From the NCBI RefSeq assembly GCF_014109825.1, contig NZ_CP059577.1, positions 1-64,000 on the forward strand: a stretch of DNA of 64,000 nt, read 5' to 3'. Shown piece after piece: positions 46,786-55,142 of the stretch; positions within the stretch are counted from its first letter, which is position 1; every line of letters begins with the position of its first letter. The notes beneath the pieces were generated by a model. It did not search any database. It saw only the letters and a program-made list of their open reading frames with translations, and had not been told where the DNA came from. Source of the DNA: Legionella sp. PC997. Lineage in GTDB: Bacteria > Pseudomonadota > Gammaproteobacteria > Legionellales > Legionellaceae. Position numbers and translations under genes: made by a program.

Positions 46786-48693
46786 TTAAGATTTTAACAT
46801 GCGAAGACCACTTGCAATAACAATAAGCTCACTTATTTCATGGGCTAAAACTGCTATTGGCAACGTAAAATAGCCAGTTACCGCCCCGACAATAAGAGAG
46901 CTAATAACAATTATAGATAGTCCTAAATTTTGTAAAATTATATTCCAGGTTCGATGACTAAACTCGATGAGATAAGGTAATTTTAATAAATTATCACCCA
47001 TTAATGCTACATCCGCAGTTTCTAATGCAACATCGGTTCCAGCGGCGCCCATTGCAACTCCTACATGTGCTGCTGCAAGTGCTGGAGCATCATTTACTCC
47101 ATCGCCAACCATCATTACCTTACCGTAACGTCTTTCCAGTTCCTCAATTTTTCGTGTCTTATCTTCTGGTGATAAATCAGAGAATACTTCATCTACACCT
47201 GCTTGAACTCCAATTGACGCGGCAGTTATCGAGTTATCTCCAGTGAGCATAACAACACGCTCAATACCCATCAATTTTAGGGACGATACCATCTGCCTTG
47301 CTGTAGATCTTAGAGGATCAGTAATTGCAATTAAACCGAGAATTTCCTTATCTGTTCCTACTAATACGACAGTCTTTCCAACGGTCTGTAATTTATTTAT
47401 TTCTTGAATTACAGTTTCTACCAATAGACCCATATCAATAAATAATTTTGGATTGCCAATATAAAATTGTTCTCCATTTATAAAACCCTGAACCCCTGAA
47501 CCAGTCAATGACTTAAAATGTTCAACAGGTTTATATGCAACACTTTCTGCCTTTGCTTGTTGTAAAATGGCATGTGCCAGTGGATGCTGGGAACGCGATT
47601 CAAGGGTGGCAGCTACATTTAATATTTGGTTCTGAGTATAATTATTTAACGAAATGATATCGGTGACCTTGGGTTGTCCTTGTGTTAAGGTTCCTGTTTT
47701 ATCAAGCGCAATAACCTTTATTTGAACCAATTTTTCTAAATATATCCCACCCTTAAGTAATATTCCGTTTCGACTGGCTGTACCAAGAGCAGCTACAAGG
47801 GTAATTGGGATAGAAATTACTAAAGCACATGGTGCAGCTGCAACAATAAACACCGTTGCACGTAGCACCCATTCTTGCCAATGCAGCCCAAATAGAGGAG
47901 GTAGGGTAGCTATTAGTACCCCTGCTAAAAGAACGAATGGACTGTAGAGATTGCCAAAACGCTCTATAAATCGTTGACTGCGACCTTTTTTATCCTGTGC
48001 TTTTTCAACAAGAAAAATAATACGAGATAACGTGTTCTCAGCAAATTTTTTGGTAGCGCGAATAGTAAGAGTCCCCTCGCCGTTAATAGTTGCAGAAAAT
48101 ACTTTATTTCCCACAAATTTCTCAACAGGAATTGATTCACCCGTGATAGGCGCTTGGTTTACACTAGAATGTCCAGATATGACCTCTCCATCTGTAGCGA
48201 TGCTTTCACCAGGACGAACAATAAACTCATCTCCAATTTGAATGTCTTCTAAAGGTATTAGGAACTCGCTATTATTACGTCGGACTAATGCGGATTTTGG
48301 GGCAAGTTCCATCAATACTCTGATAGCATGTCGCGCCCTTTCACCAGCATAACCCTCTGCTGCTTCAGAAATAGAATATAAAAAAACCAGTGTTGCCGAT
48401 TCTGCCCATTGTCCCATCACACCAGCAACAATAGCAGCGGTAGACATCAAAAACTCAATACCGATTTCATGTTCTTTGAAAAATTCTTCTATAGCTTCCC
48501 GTGCGAAATAATATCCACCAATTAACACCGCGCCTATGTAAAACCCGTTAGCAATTATCCTTGGTAGTGTCAAATATGAGCCTACAAAACCAATAGTTAA
48601 TAATATACCGGCTATTGCTGCCGTAATGACTTTAGGATTATGCCACAGTTTGGGCATTGGTTCTTTGTGAGAAGGACAAGTGGAGCAGCCCAT
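46786..48693 (-). CDS. Heavy-metal P1B-type ATPase
   Basis: A 635-aa P-type ATPase with TM pairs before the actuator motif ITGESIPVE, the metal-site motif APCALVIS in the sixth helix, phosphorylation site IALDKTGTLT, hinge GDGVNDAPAL and HEISELIVIASGLRML in the last helix. It lacks an N-terminal HMA domain and has only a short Cys-rich start (MGCSTCPSHKEP). An APC motif instead of CPC and a last-helix HE pair point toward the P1B-4 (Co/Zn/Fe) side, but Cd/Zn export cannot be excluded. It is the cargo of the Tn3 transposon. Confidence 0.93.
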   Translation of the reverse strand: MGCSTCPSHKEPMPKLWHNPKVITAAIAGILLTIGFVGSYLTLPRIIANGFYIGAVLIGGYYFAREAIEEFFKEHEIGIEFLMSTAAIVAGVMGQWAESATLVFLYSISEAAEGYAGERARHAIRVLMELAPKSALVRRNNSEFLIPLEDIQIGDEFIVRPGESIATDGEVISGHSSVNQAPITGESIPVEKFVGNKVFSATINGEGTLTIRATKKFAENTLSRIIFLVEKAQDKKGRSQRFIERFGNLYSPFVLLAGVLIATLPPLFGLHWQEWVLRATVFIVAAAPCALVISIPITLVAALGTASRNGILLKGGIYLEKLVQIKVIALDKTGTLTQGQPKVTDIISLNNYTQNQILNVAATLESRSQHPLAHAILQQAKAESVAYKPVEHFKSLTGSGVQGFINGEQFYIGNPKLFIDMGLLVETVIQEINKLQTVGKTVVLVGTDKEILGLIAITDPLRSTARQMVSSLKLMGIERVVMLTGDNSITAASIGVQAGVDEVFSDLSPEDKTRKIEELERRYGKVMMVGDGVNDAPALAAAHVGVAMGAAGTDVALETADVALMGDNLLKLPYLIEFSHRTWNIILQNLGLSIIVISSLIVGAVTGYFTLPIAVLAHEISELIVIASGLRMLKS

Positions 48694-48968
48694 TTATTTA
48701 TACCCCTTATTCATAGTTTTCTTCAGAGCCGTAATGTTAAAGCGTCATTGTTACCTAAAAATAAAGGTTTTTAAAGAATTCATCATAGATATTGAATAAA
48801 ACAATAAAACTATTTGTTCTATTATAGGTAATTTGAAAACTTAATTACTAATGATGAAAAAAATTGGTTATCTATCTGTATTCAATGAAAATACTTGAAC
48901 AACTTCACAGTTTACAATCCTATAAAATGAAACATACCGAATTATAGATATTAAAAGACCAATATAGT

Positions 48969-49006
48969 CCTTAAGTCGGTTGGCTGTTCCATTGCTCCCC
49001 AAACCC
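48969..49006 (-). repeat. Tn3-type terminal inverted repeat, right
   Basis: Read leftward from 49006 it begins GGGTTTGGGGAGCAATGG and ends CGACTTAAGG, matching the left end with one mismatch over 38 bp. Confidence 0.92.
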
Positions 49007-49281
49007 GTTGTGCCACAATCCACTTCAATATCGATGGGAATTTTCTTTTTAGATACCCCAAGCCCTGATTTGGCCAATTGAATGGCTTTGTTCATTTTGT
49101 CAATCAATGATGCTTCATAAGAAGTTTTGTACTCACTAAGCGTATCAGGAAAAGGAGGGCAGGTAATTAAAATATGAAGCTGTGCCTCGTTTTTAGAAGC
49201 TAATTTTAACGCCAGCTGTAAGGCTTCTGTTTCGTTCTTAATTCCATGGCTAACGAATAAAATGTTATGAAATCGGTGCAT
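49007..49281 (-). pseudogene. usp: Universal stress protein, N-terminal part (split by transposon)
   Basis: Starts MHRFHNILFVSHGIKNETEALQ, the beginning of a USP domain, and runs through AQLHILITCPPFP to IPIDIEVDCGTT, where the transposon begins. The frame then continues about 46 codons into transposon sequence and stops at 48868, giving a chimeric 137-aa product. The rest of the gene is at 41610-42280. Confidence 0.88.
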
Positions 49282-49353
49282 TACTTATTCCTCCTTGAAA
49301 GGGCTGGAGCAATGTTTCAAAATCGTATTTGAACCGCAATTGCTCCTTGCTTT

Positions 49354-50094
49354 TTACATGTATTGGCCGCCATTGACATCCAGATTAGCTCCAGTGATAA
49401 AACTCGATGCAGGGGATGCCAAAAAAGCAACGGCCTCTGCAACATCTTGCGGAAGTCCCAAGCGCCCTACCGGTATGACTGAAATTATAGTATTTAAAAC
49501 GTCTTCTCGCATTTTGCGAATCATGGGCGTTTCAATATAGCCTGGCGAAATAGTATTCACCGTAATGCCTTTGCTGGCTACTTCAAGCGCCAGGCTTTTG
49601 GTAAAGCCAAACAATGCGGCCTTGGTTGCTGCGTAATTGCATTGCCCAAACTGACCCTTACGTCCATTAATTGAGGAAATAGAGATAATACGTCCATACC
49701 CTTTCTCAAGCATGGCAGGTAGTGTATTTCGCGTCATGTTAAATACACTGGTGAGGTTCGCATTCACTACACTTTTCCATTGCTCTGGCGACATCTTTTT
49801 TAAACTGGAATCCTGAGTCACACCTGCATTGTTAACCAATACGTCAATACGACCGTAGCGTTCCATAACCAGTGATACCAGCTGTTCACAATCATTAAAC
49901 CGCGCAATATCCGCATACAGTATATCAATTTCAAATCCTGCTTGTTGTTGCTCTTTTTGCCATTGAATTGCTTCTTCATGATTGCCGTTTTTGAAGTAGC
50001 AGGCAATCACAGAATAGTCTGTTGCTAATCGTTGACAAATAGCGCTACCAATACCTCCTGTACCACCAGTAACAATTGCTATCTTTTTCTCCAT
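49354..50094 (-). CDS. phaB: Acetoacetyl-CoA reductase (PhaB/PhbB)
   Basis: A 246-aa short-chain dehydrogenase. It has the NADPH-binding VTGGTGGIGSAI, NNAGVTQD, catalytic Ser in ISISSINGRKGQFGQ, and YAATK. GRKGQFGQCNYAATKAA is the typical PhaB block. It reduces acetoacetyl-CoA to 3-hydroxybutyryl-CoA for polyhydroxybutyrate storage. It lies in the nhaA-phaB-usp-ATPase operon, 49 bp after nhaA, with GGAG before the start. No PHA synthase is present in this window. Confidence 0.92.
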   Translation of the reverse strand: MEKKIAIVTGGTGGIGSAICQRLATDYSVIACYFKNGNHEEAIQWQKEQQQAGFEIDILYADIARFNDCEQLVSLVMERYGRIDVLVNNAGVTQDSSLKKMSPEQWKSVVNANLTSVFNMTRNTLPAMLEKGYGRIISISSINGRKGQFGQCNYAATKAALFGFTKSLALEVASKGITVNTISPGYIETPMIRKMREDVLNTIISVIPVGRLGLPQDVAEAVAFLASPASSFITGANLDVNGGQYM

Positions 50095-50143
50095 GATTAT
50101 TCTCCTTAATTAAATTGGTTTGTCCCTATAGAAAAATACTTTG

Positions 50144-51328
50144 TTATCGTTTGATTGAGGCCATTTTTAACATTAAAAATCCAGTGAGTCCTGATATAAA
50201 CGAACCAAGCACTACGCCCATTTTAACCATGGGCATTAAGCTTGAATCATTGTTTTGGTAAGCCAAAGAACCAATAAACAAACTCATGGTAAAGCCAACG
50301 CCGCAAATAAGTGCAATGCCATAAACTTGAGCAAGATTCACCTTATCTGTCTTAAGAAGTTTTTTGAACTTAACAAAATAGCCCAAAGATAAGAAAATAC
50401 CCAATTGTTTTCCAAGAAACAATCCTAGCCCAACGCCTAAAACCACTGGGTGGGTAAATATTGAGAAATCAAGCCCTATAAAAGTGATCCCTGCATTAGC
50501 AAAGGCAAACAAGGGAAGAATGAAAAAGACAACCCAATGATGCAAACCGTCTTCTAGGCGCGTCAGCATCGATTCCTTGCCTACATCAGGGATGGTCATG
50601 GCAATCACAATCCCGGCAAGGGTTGCATGAACGCCAGATTTTAATACGGCGATCCACAGAGCTACCCCAAAAAGCATGAATACTGAAATGCGGCGACATT
50701 TAAAATAATTTAAGCCAATCAAAATCAGGGTAAACAATAATGCCAGTGAAAAAGAAAAAAGCGATAACTTTGCAGTATAAAACAGCGCAATAATAACAAT
50801 GGCTGCCATATCATCAAAAATGGCGATGGCAGTGAGTAAAATTTTGAGTGAAAAAGGTACACGTGAGCCTAAAAGAGAGACGATTCCTAGAGTAAATGCA
50901 ATATCGGTAGCGGTAGGGATTGCCCATCCTTTTAGATAGACTGGATTATGAGCATTAAAGAAAGCAAAGATTAAAGCGGGAAAGAGCAAGCCACTTAATG
51001 CCGTAAGGGCTGGAGCCAGTAGATTGGTTTTATTACTCAAAATTCCCCGATTGATTTCCCGTTTAATTTCAAGGCCAATCAATAAGAAATATACAGCCAT
51101 TAATCCATCATTGATCCATAGAATTAGCGGTTTTTTTATGGAAAGATTCCCAACAGAAACACTGCCATTAATATGCAAAAAATGCTCATAACCAATACGA
51201 TAAGGGGAATTGGCAACGATTATCGCAAGCACTGCAGCAATAAATAATAGGATACCACCAAGAGTTTCCAGGTTATAAAAGGAATCCGATTTATTCATCA
51301 ATTGATTGTATAAGTGACTAAAAACCAA
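50144..51328 (-). CDS. nhaA: Na+/H+ antiporter NhaA
   Basis: A 394-aa NhaA with 12 TM helices. Conserved blocks include WINDGLMAVYFLLIGLEIKRE, the TDIAFTLGIVSLLG segment, the paired aspartates of AIAIFDDMAAI (TM5, the cation site), GVHATLAGI and the last-helix LIGSLAY-type end. It exchanges Na+ for H+, needed at high pH or salt. The first gene of the leftward operon. An internal Met (MNKSDSF, residue 11) may be the real start. Confidence 0.94.
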   Translation of the reverse strand: MVFSHLYNQLMNKSDSFYNLETLGGILLFIAAVLAIIVANSPYRIGYEHFLHINGSVSVGNLSIKKPLILWINDGLMAVYFLLIGLEIKREINRGILSNKTNLLAPALTALSGLLFPALIFAFFNAHNPVYLKGWAIPTATDIAFTLGIVSLLGSRVPFSLKILLTAIAIFDDMAAIVIIALFYTAKLSLFSFSLALLFTLILIGLNYFKCRRISVFMLFGVALWIAVLKSGVHATLAGIVIAMTIPDVGKESMLTRLEDGLHHWVVFFILPLFAFANAGITFIGLDFSIFTHPVVLGVGLGLFLGKQLGIFLSLGYFVKFKKLLKTDKVNLAQVYGIALICGVGFTMSLFIGSLAYQNNDSSLMPMVKMGVVLGSFISGLTGFLMLKMASIKR

Positions 51329-51588
51329 GTGTACTTGGTGTTGTCGTTCGATACAATTCTGCAGAACATTTTCTTTAATCAGGATTCTGGTGATGCATGG
51401 TCATTCATATCCTCCGGAATTTTCATGATTTTTTATAAATAGAGTTCTGTGTTTTTCATAGCAACCAATCGATTGCCTCCTGTCCAAATAAAAAAATTTT
51501 ATATTGGTGTTGCGTATTTATTTGTCAATGCTATGCTCATAAGGTAAATCATACGATTTACGTTTTTTGATGGGCAACAACACCGTGA

Positions 51589-52263
51589 GTGAACATAAAA
51601 TATTGGGTCAATATGGGAATTGAATCAGTTAAAATGTTTAACCAATTGGCTGAAGATTATGATGGTTGGTTTGATAGTCATCCAGGTGTTTTTCAATCGG
51701 AACTTGAAGCCTTAAAGAAAGTCACCCCTCAATCAGGAGAAGGACTTGAGGTGGGCGTTGGTTCTGGACGATTTGCTGCCGCATTGGGTATAAAAACAGG
51801 CATCGATCCTTCTGTTCAATTAAGTCATTTCGCTAAATTAAGAGGTATTGATGTATTCGAAGGGGTTGCTGAATCATTGCCTTTCCAGGAACAGCAATTT
51901 GATTTTGTCTTATTCAATACGGCGTTATGTTATGTTGACTTGCCGTTAGTAGCACTTCTCGAAGCAAAACGAGTCTTAAAACCTAATGGGAAGATTATCA
52001 TAGGCATGATTGATAAACATTCGATGCTTGGACAGCAGTACGAAGCCACAAAACAAGACAACCCATTTTCTCAATATGCTCACTTTTATTCAGTATCCGA
52101 GATTCTTGAATTGCTTCATGAAATTCATTTTACAGAAGAGGCAATTAATCAAACACTATTTGCTCCTATTGATACCATCATAACAGCAGAAGAGAGCAAA
52201 CCAGGTTATGGAGAAGGCGGGTTCATTGCACTATCCGCCGGCATGTCTCCCTTTTCTTATTGA
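51589..52263 (+). CDS. SAM-dependent methyltransferase (class I)
   Basis: A protein of 216-224 aa with SAM motif I GLEVGVGSGRFAAALG near 60, IDPS, FDFVLFNTALCYVDL (motif II) and LKPNGKIIIGMID (motif III), as in UbiE/Methyltransf_11 enzymes. Start is either GTG at 51589 or ATG at 51613 (MGIESVKMFNQLAEDYDGWF, the natural family start); I favour 51613. Substrate unknown. A truncated relative lies at 17791-18279. Upstream is an AT-rich divergent gap with nhaA of about 260 bp. Confidence 0.87.
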   Translation: MNIKYWVNMGIESVKMFNQLAEDYDGWFDSHPGVFQSELEALKKVTPQSGEGLEVGVGSGRFAAALGIKTGIDPSVQLSHFAKLRGIDVFEGVAESLPFQEQQFDFVLFNTALCYVDLPLVALLEAKRVLKPNGKIIIGMIDKHSMLGQQYEATKQDNPFSQYAHFYSVSEILELLHEIHFTEEAINQTLFAPIDTIITAEESKPGYGEGGFIALSAGMSPFSY

Positions 52264-52439
52264 AGGTTTATTAGCAAGTCTTGCATCGACCAATCAGCAG
52301 ATTGAGCGTGAAGACCCACTAAAAAAGTATTGAATCGCTTTGTAAAGACGCTACGCGGCTTGTTTTTCTTGTATTATCGCAACATCCCCTTGGACACACT
52401 ATACTTTTTAATAGGATTTGAACAAAGAACAGAGGACTA

Positions 52440-52817
52440 ATGAATTATTCTTTTCGTTTTCTTGTTGCAGAAGCATCTTTTCCTGCTCGCATTATTATCC
52501 GAAATCAATTAATGCAGCTTGGACAACACGTGGATATCGTTCCCTCAATTGAAGACACTCTGATGCAAATTACATCTAAAAGCTATGATATGCTTTTAAT
52601 TGATAGCTACTTGTACTATTCACAAGGTGACTATGATTGGACTGCATTGATAAAAAAACACCACCCATTTACTACAGCTCCAGTGATTGCACTAATCTGC
52701 GAACATCCACCGATAAAAAATGAAATGGGAAGCCCTCACTTGTGTAGTTTTAGAAAACCATTCAGTGAAGAAAAAGCGATAATAATTATCCATTATCTGG
52801 AAAGCACATTAAGCTAA
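52440..52817 (+). CDS. Stand-alone response-regulator receiver domain
   Basis: A 125-aa CheY-like protein with phospho-acceptor D55 (MLLIDSYL), a Ser/Thr position near 80 (TTAPVIALIC) and the conserved Lys K107 in FRKPFS. The first acidic pair is reduced (VAEAS with only E11), so phosphorylation may be weak. It has no output domain and lies next to two damaged GGDEF genes, so it may have belonged to a c-di-GMP circuit. Confidence 0.75.
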   Translation: MNYSFRFLVAEASFPARIIIRNQLMQLGQHVDIVPSIEDTLMQITSKSYDMLLIDSYLYYSQGDYDWTALIKKHHPFTTAPVIALICEHPPIKNEMGSPHLCSFRKPFSEEKAIIIIHYLESTLS

Positions 52818-52849
52818 ATTGAAAACCCCAAAGATAAATTGATACATTA

Positions 52850-52975
52850 ATGTCCCCACGGTATCCGATGGTCATTAAAGAAGCCCTGCATCTTGAAAAT
52901 CCACGCGCAACCATGCCAAATGGAGTTGATTTAAGTGACCCGGAAGGAACTTTTAAACCTAACGCTCTCCATTAA
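52850..52975 (+). CDS. Possible 41-aa ORF or gene end
   Basis: ATG at 52850 opens a short frame MSPRYPMVIKEALHLEN that ends PEGTFKPNALH. The composition is protein-like, but no ribosome site is visible. It may be the C-terminal remnant of a larger gene. Confidence 0.25.
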   Translation: MSPRYPMVIKEALHLENPRATMPNGVDLSDPEGTFKPNALH

Positions 52976-53001
52976 GTAATTCAATAAAACCAGTGGATTA
53001 C

Positions 53002-53891
53002 CTATTTCCAAACGCGCACCCGGTTTCGTCCTTCGGACTTAGCCAAATACAATGCCTTGTCTGCATGTTCAATAGACTCCTCTATCGGTTTATTAGGCTC
53101 AAGCAGCGCCAGACCAAAAGAGGCAGTTACTTGAATCAAGTGCTCCTTGCCATCATCGATGGTAATGGCCTCAAGCACTTTCCGAAGACGTTCACTCATT
53201 GCGAACCCCATATCCAAATCGGTAAATGGCAAACACAGTAAAAATTCTTCACCACCATAACGAAAAACTTTATCATAGGCCCTTAGATTCTCAATAAACA
53301 GACGAACAGCTGTTGCCAAAACACGATCTCCCATCTGATGGCCGTGCCGATCATTAATCTCTTTAAAGTAATCTAAATCCACCATAACCAAGCAACAACT
53401 TTGCCCTTGGCGCTTAATAATTTCTTGTTGCTCTCGCAAAGTCGACAGCATCGTCACGCGAGACAGTGCCCCAGTCAACGCATCTCGGCTGTGAATCAGA
53501 TATTCCAACTCATTTTAAGAGCGGAGAGCTCAAGTCGCATCTGCTCCAAGGCATTGGCAAAATGATTGTAGTCAATAGGGGCTATCCCTTCTGGCATACT
53601 TGCCTTTTGTAATAACTGCGCGGTTAATTGATGCATGCGTTGGTGTGACACGCCTATATTAATGATTCCAGGATGTTCTTGAATTTCTTTTGGGATGCCA
53701 CTGTAATACCATTGCCCAAATCGGCAACGCGTATGAGCGTCAGGCTGCAAATCGTTGTTATCTCCAGGCAGTCGGCAAATCAAGGTTCTAATCAATGAAT
53801 TGTGCCATTGTTGATGATTATAAATTGCTTGCTCTAGTTGTGAAATAATTTGCTGCAGTTCGTTTTGAGTAACACTAGTAAATGCTGCCAT
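53002..53891 (-). pseudogene. DgcZ-like diguanylate cyclase (CZB + GGDEF) split by a frameshift
   Basis: The first ORF (53891-53496) is a CZB zinc-sensing domain with ligands H26, C56, H83 and H87 (HQQW, CRFGQW, HQRMH). The second (53508-53002) is a GGDEF domain with DALTGALSR, the RAYD inhibitory site and active site RYGGEEF. CZB-GGDEF is the layout of the zinc-inhibited cyclase DgcZ. The two ORFs overlap by 13 bp near 53500; adding one base after AAAATG joins LKM to LEYLIHSRD in one frame. A one-base deletion (or sequencing error) is the likely cause. Confidence 0.82.
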
Positions 53892-53961
53892 GACCTATCC
53901 CTTGTTTCCTTGTCACTAATACTCAGGTGAAATAAGAGTATTTCACCCATCACAGCCCAAC

Positions 53962-54987
53962 TCAATGGAAAGGCGTATAAAACTTAAAATTATTTCTTCC
54001 TGTGGATTTCACTTGATATAAAGCGGCATCCGCATGTTGAATCAACGTATCCAAATCAGAACCATCTTGAGGATAAAGGCTCACACCGATACTCAACGAA
54101 ATCGAAATGGTCTGTTCTTTTATAAGAATAGGCTGTTGGATAGCATGAAACAAATGATTAATCACGGTATGTACCTCTTCCTCATGAACAATATCTGAAA
54201 GAATAATTAAGAATTCGTCCCCACCTTGTCGTCCCACAATATCTGAAGAGCGCACCGATGCTGTTAGACGTGATGCAACCTCTATTAATAACAAATCACC
54301 GGCATCATGGCCAAACGTACCGTTAATCTTCTTAAAGTAATCCAAGTCCATAAACAGCACGGCGATACTGCATTGATGGCGCTTTGCATACGCCATAAAT
54401 AATAGAAACGATTGCTCCAATTGCTTGCGGTTTGCCAATCCTGTCAATGCATCATGGTAGGCCATCCTAACCAACTCATGTTCAGCCTTTTTTTGAGCAT
54501 CAATATTTTGAATTTGAGCAATAAAATACAGCGGGGCACTATGTGCATCCCTAATTAACGAACCACTCAATAAAATCCAAACGATGGCGCCATTTTTACA
54601 AATATAACGTTTTTCCATTTGGTAGGAGCTTATTGTGCCGTTCAATAATTGGCGCACATAATTTAAATCGGTTTGCAAATCATCAGGATAGGTTATCCGC
54701 TGAAAATCGATTTGTAATAGTTCTTCTTCTGTGTAACCTGTTATTTGGCACAGCGATTTATTCACCTTAAGCCAGCGTCCTTCCAATGAAACTAAAGCCA
54801 TACCGATGTCTGCATAATCAAAAGCCGCACGAAATCGTTTTTCGCTTTCTTCAAAAGTTTCATTAACCCGATGAAGCGCTCGTGTTCGCTCATGAACTTT
54901 TTTCTCTAGCTTAAGATTTAAAGACTCTAAATACTCGGTTTGCGGCCAAAGAGCGAAACAAAGATTGACATCAGCAACTATTTTGCA
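53962..54987 (-). pseudogene. PAS-GGDEF protein, 5'-truncated
   Basis: The frame is open from 54987. It starts in the middle of a coiled-coil linker (ESLNLKLEKKVHERTRALHR) and has no ATG or GTG before the PAS domain (FRAAFDYADIGMALVSLEG... ITGYTEEELL... RYICKNGAIVWI). The GGDEF domain follows with RQGGDEF and an RSSD inhibitory site. An ATG at 54801 lies inside PAS and would cut it. The N-terminal sensor is missing, so it was probably truncated by the join to the resistance operon at about 54988. Confidence 0.75.
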
Positions 54988-55110
54988 TTAAAATTTGAAA
55001 TAATATGAAAAACCGTAAAACGTAGGTTTATAACGCCATGAAAATTACATCTTAAGTACGCCCATCTAATAGGGCGAATAGAGGAAATCATTGTTGATTT
55101 TCTATTTTTT
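54965..55110 (+). promoter_or_regulatory. Promoter and attenuator-like leader of the ABC-F operon
   Basis: TTGACA (54965-54970), 18 bp, TAAAAT (54989-54994) form a good promoter. The leader then has two tiny ORFs, MKNRKT (55005-55025) and MKITS (55038-55055). Hairpins follow: AAACC/GGTTT (55010-55029), CGCCC/GGGCG (55059-55076) and a 9-bp stem (55082-55090 with 55095-55103). The last is followed by six T (55105-55110), i.e. an intrinsic terminator 32 bp before the ABC-F start. Ribosome stalling on a tiny ORF could block termination. Confidence 0.6.
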
Positions 55111-55142
55111 ATTGTCCTAAAAGACATGCTTAAGAGTAAATC

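Larger units (their letters stand above)
42281..49006. mobile_element. Tn3-family transposon with heavy-metal ATPase passenger
   Basis: A 6726-bp element bounded by 38-bp terminal inverted repeats with one mismatch and flanked by GTTGTGC direct repeats (42274-42280 and 49007-49013). Inside are tnpA (leftward), a res-like site, tnpR (rightward), a DUF302 gene and a P1B ATPase gene. It interrupts usp. All genes are intact, so it may still be mobile. Confidence 0.93.

Noticed and set aside
48868..49281. 137-aa protein taken as a complete small USP
   Set aside because: Its last 46 residues are encoded by the transposon end; the true gene continues beyond the transposon at 42280.
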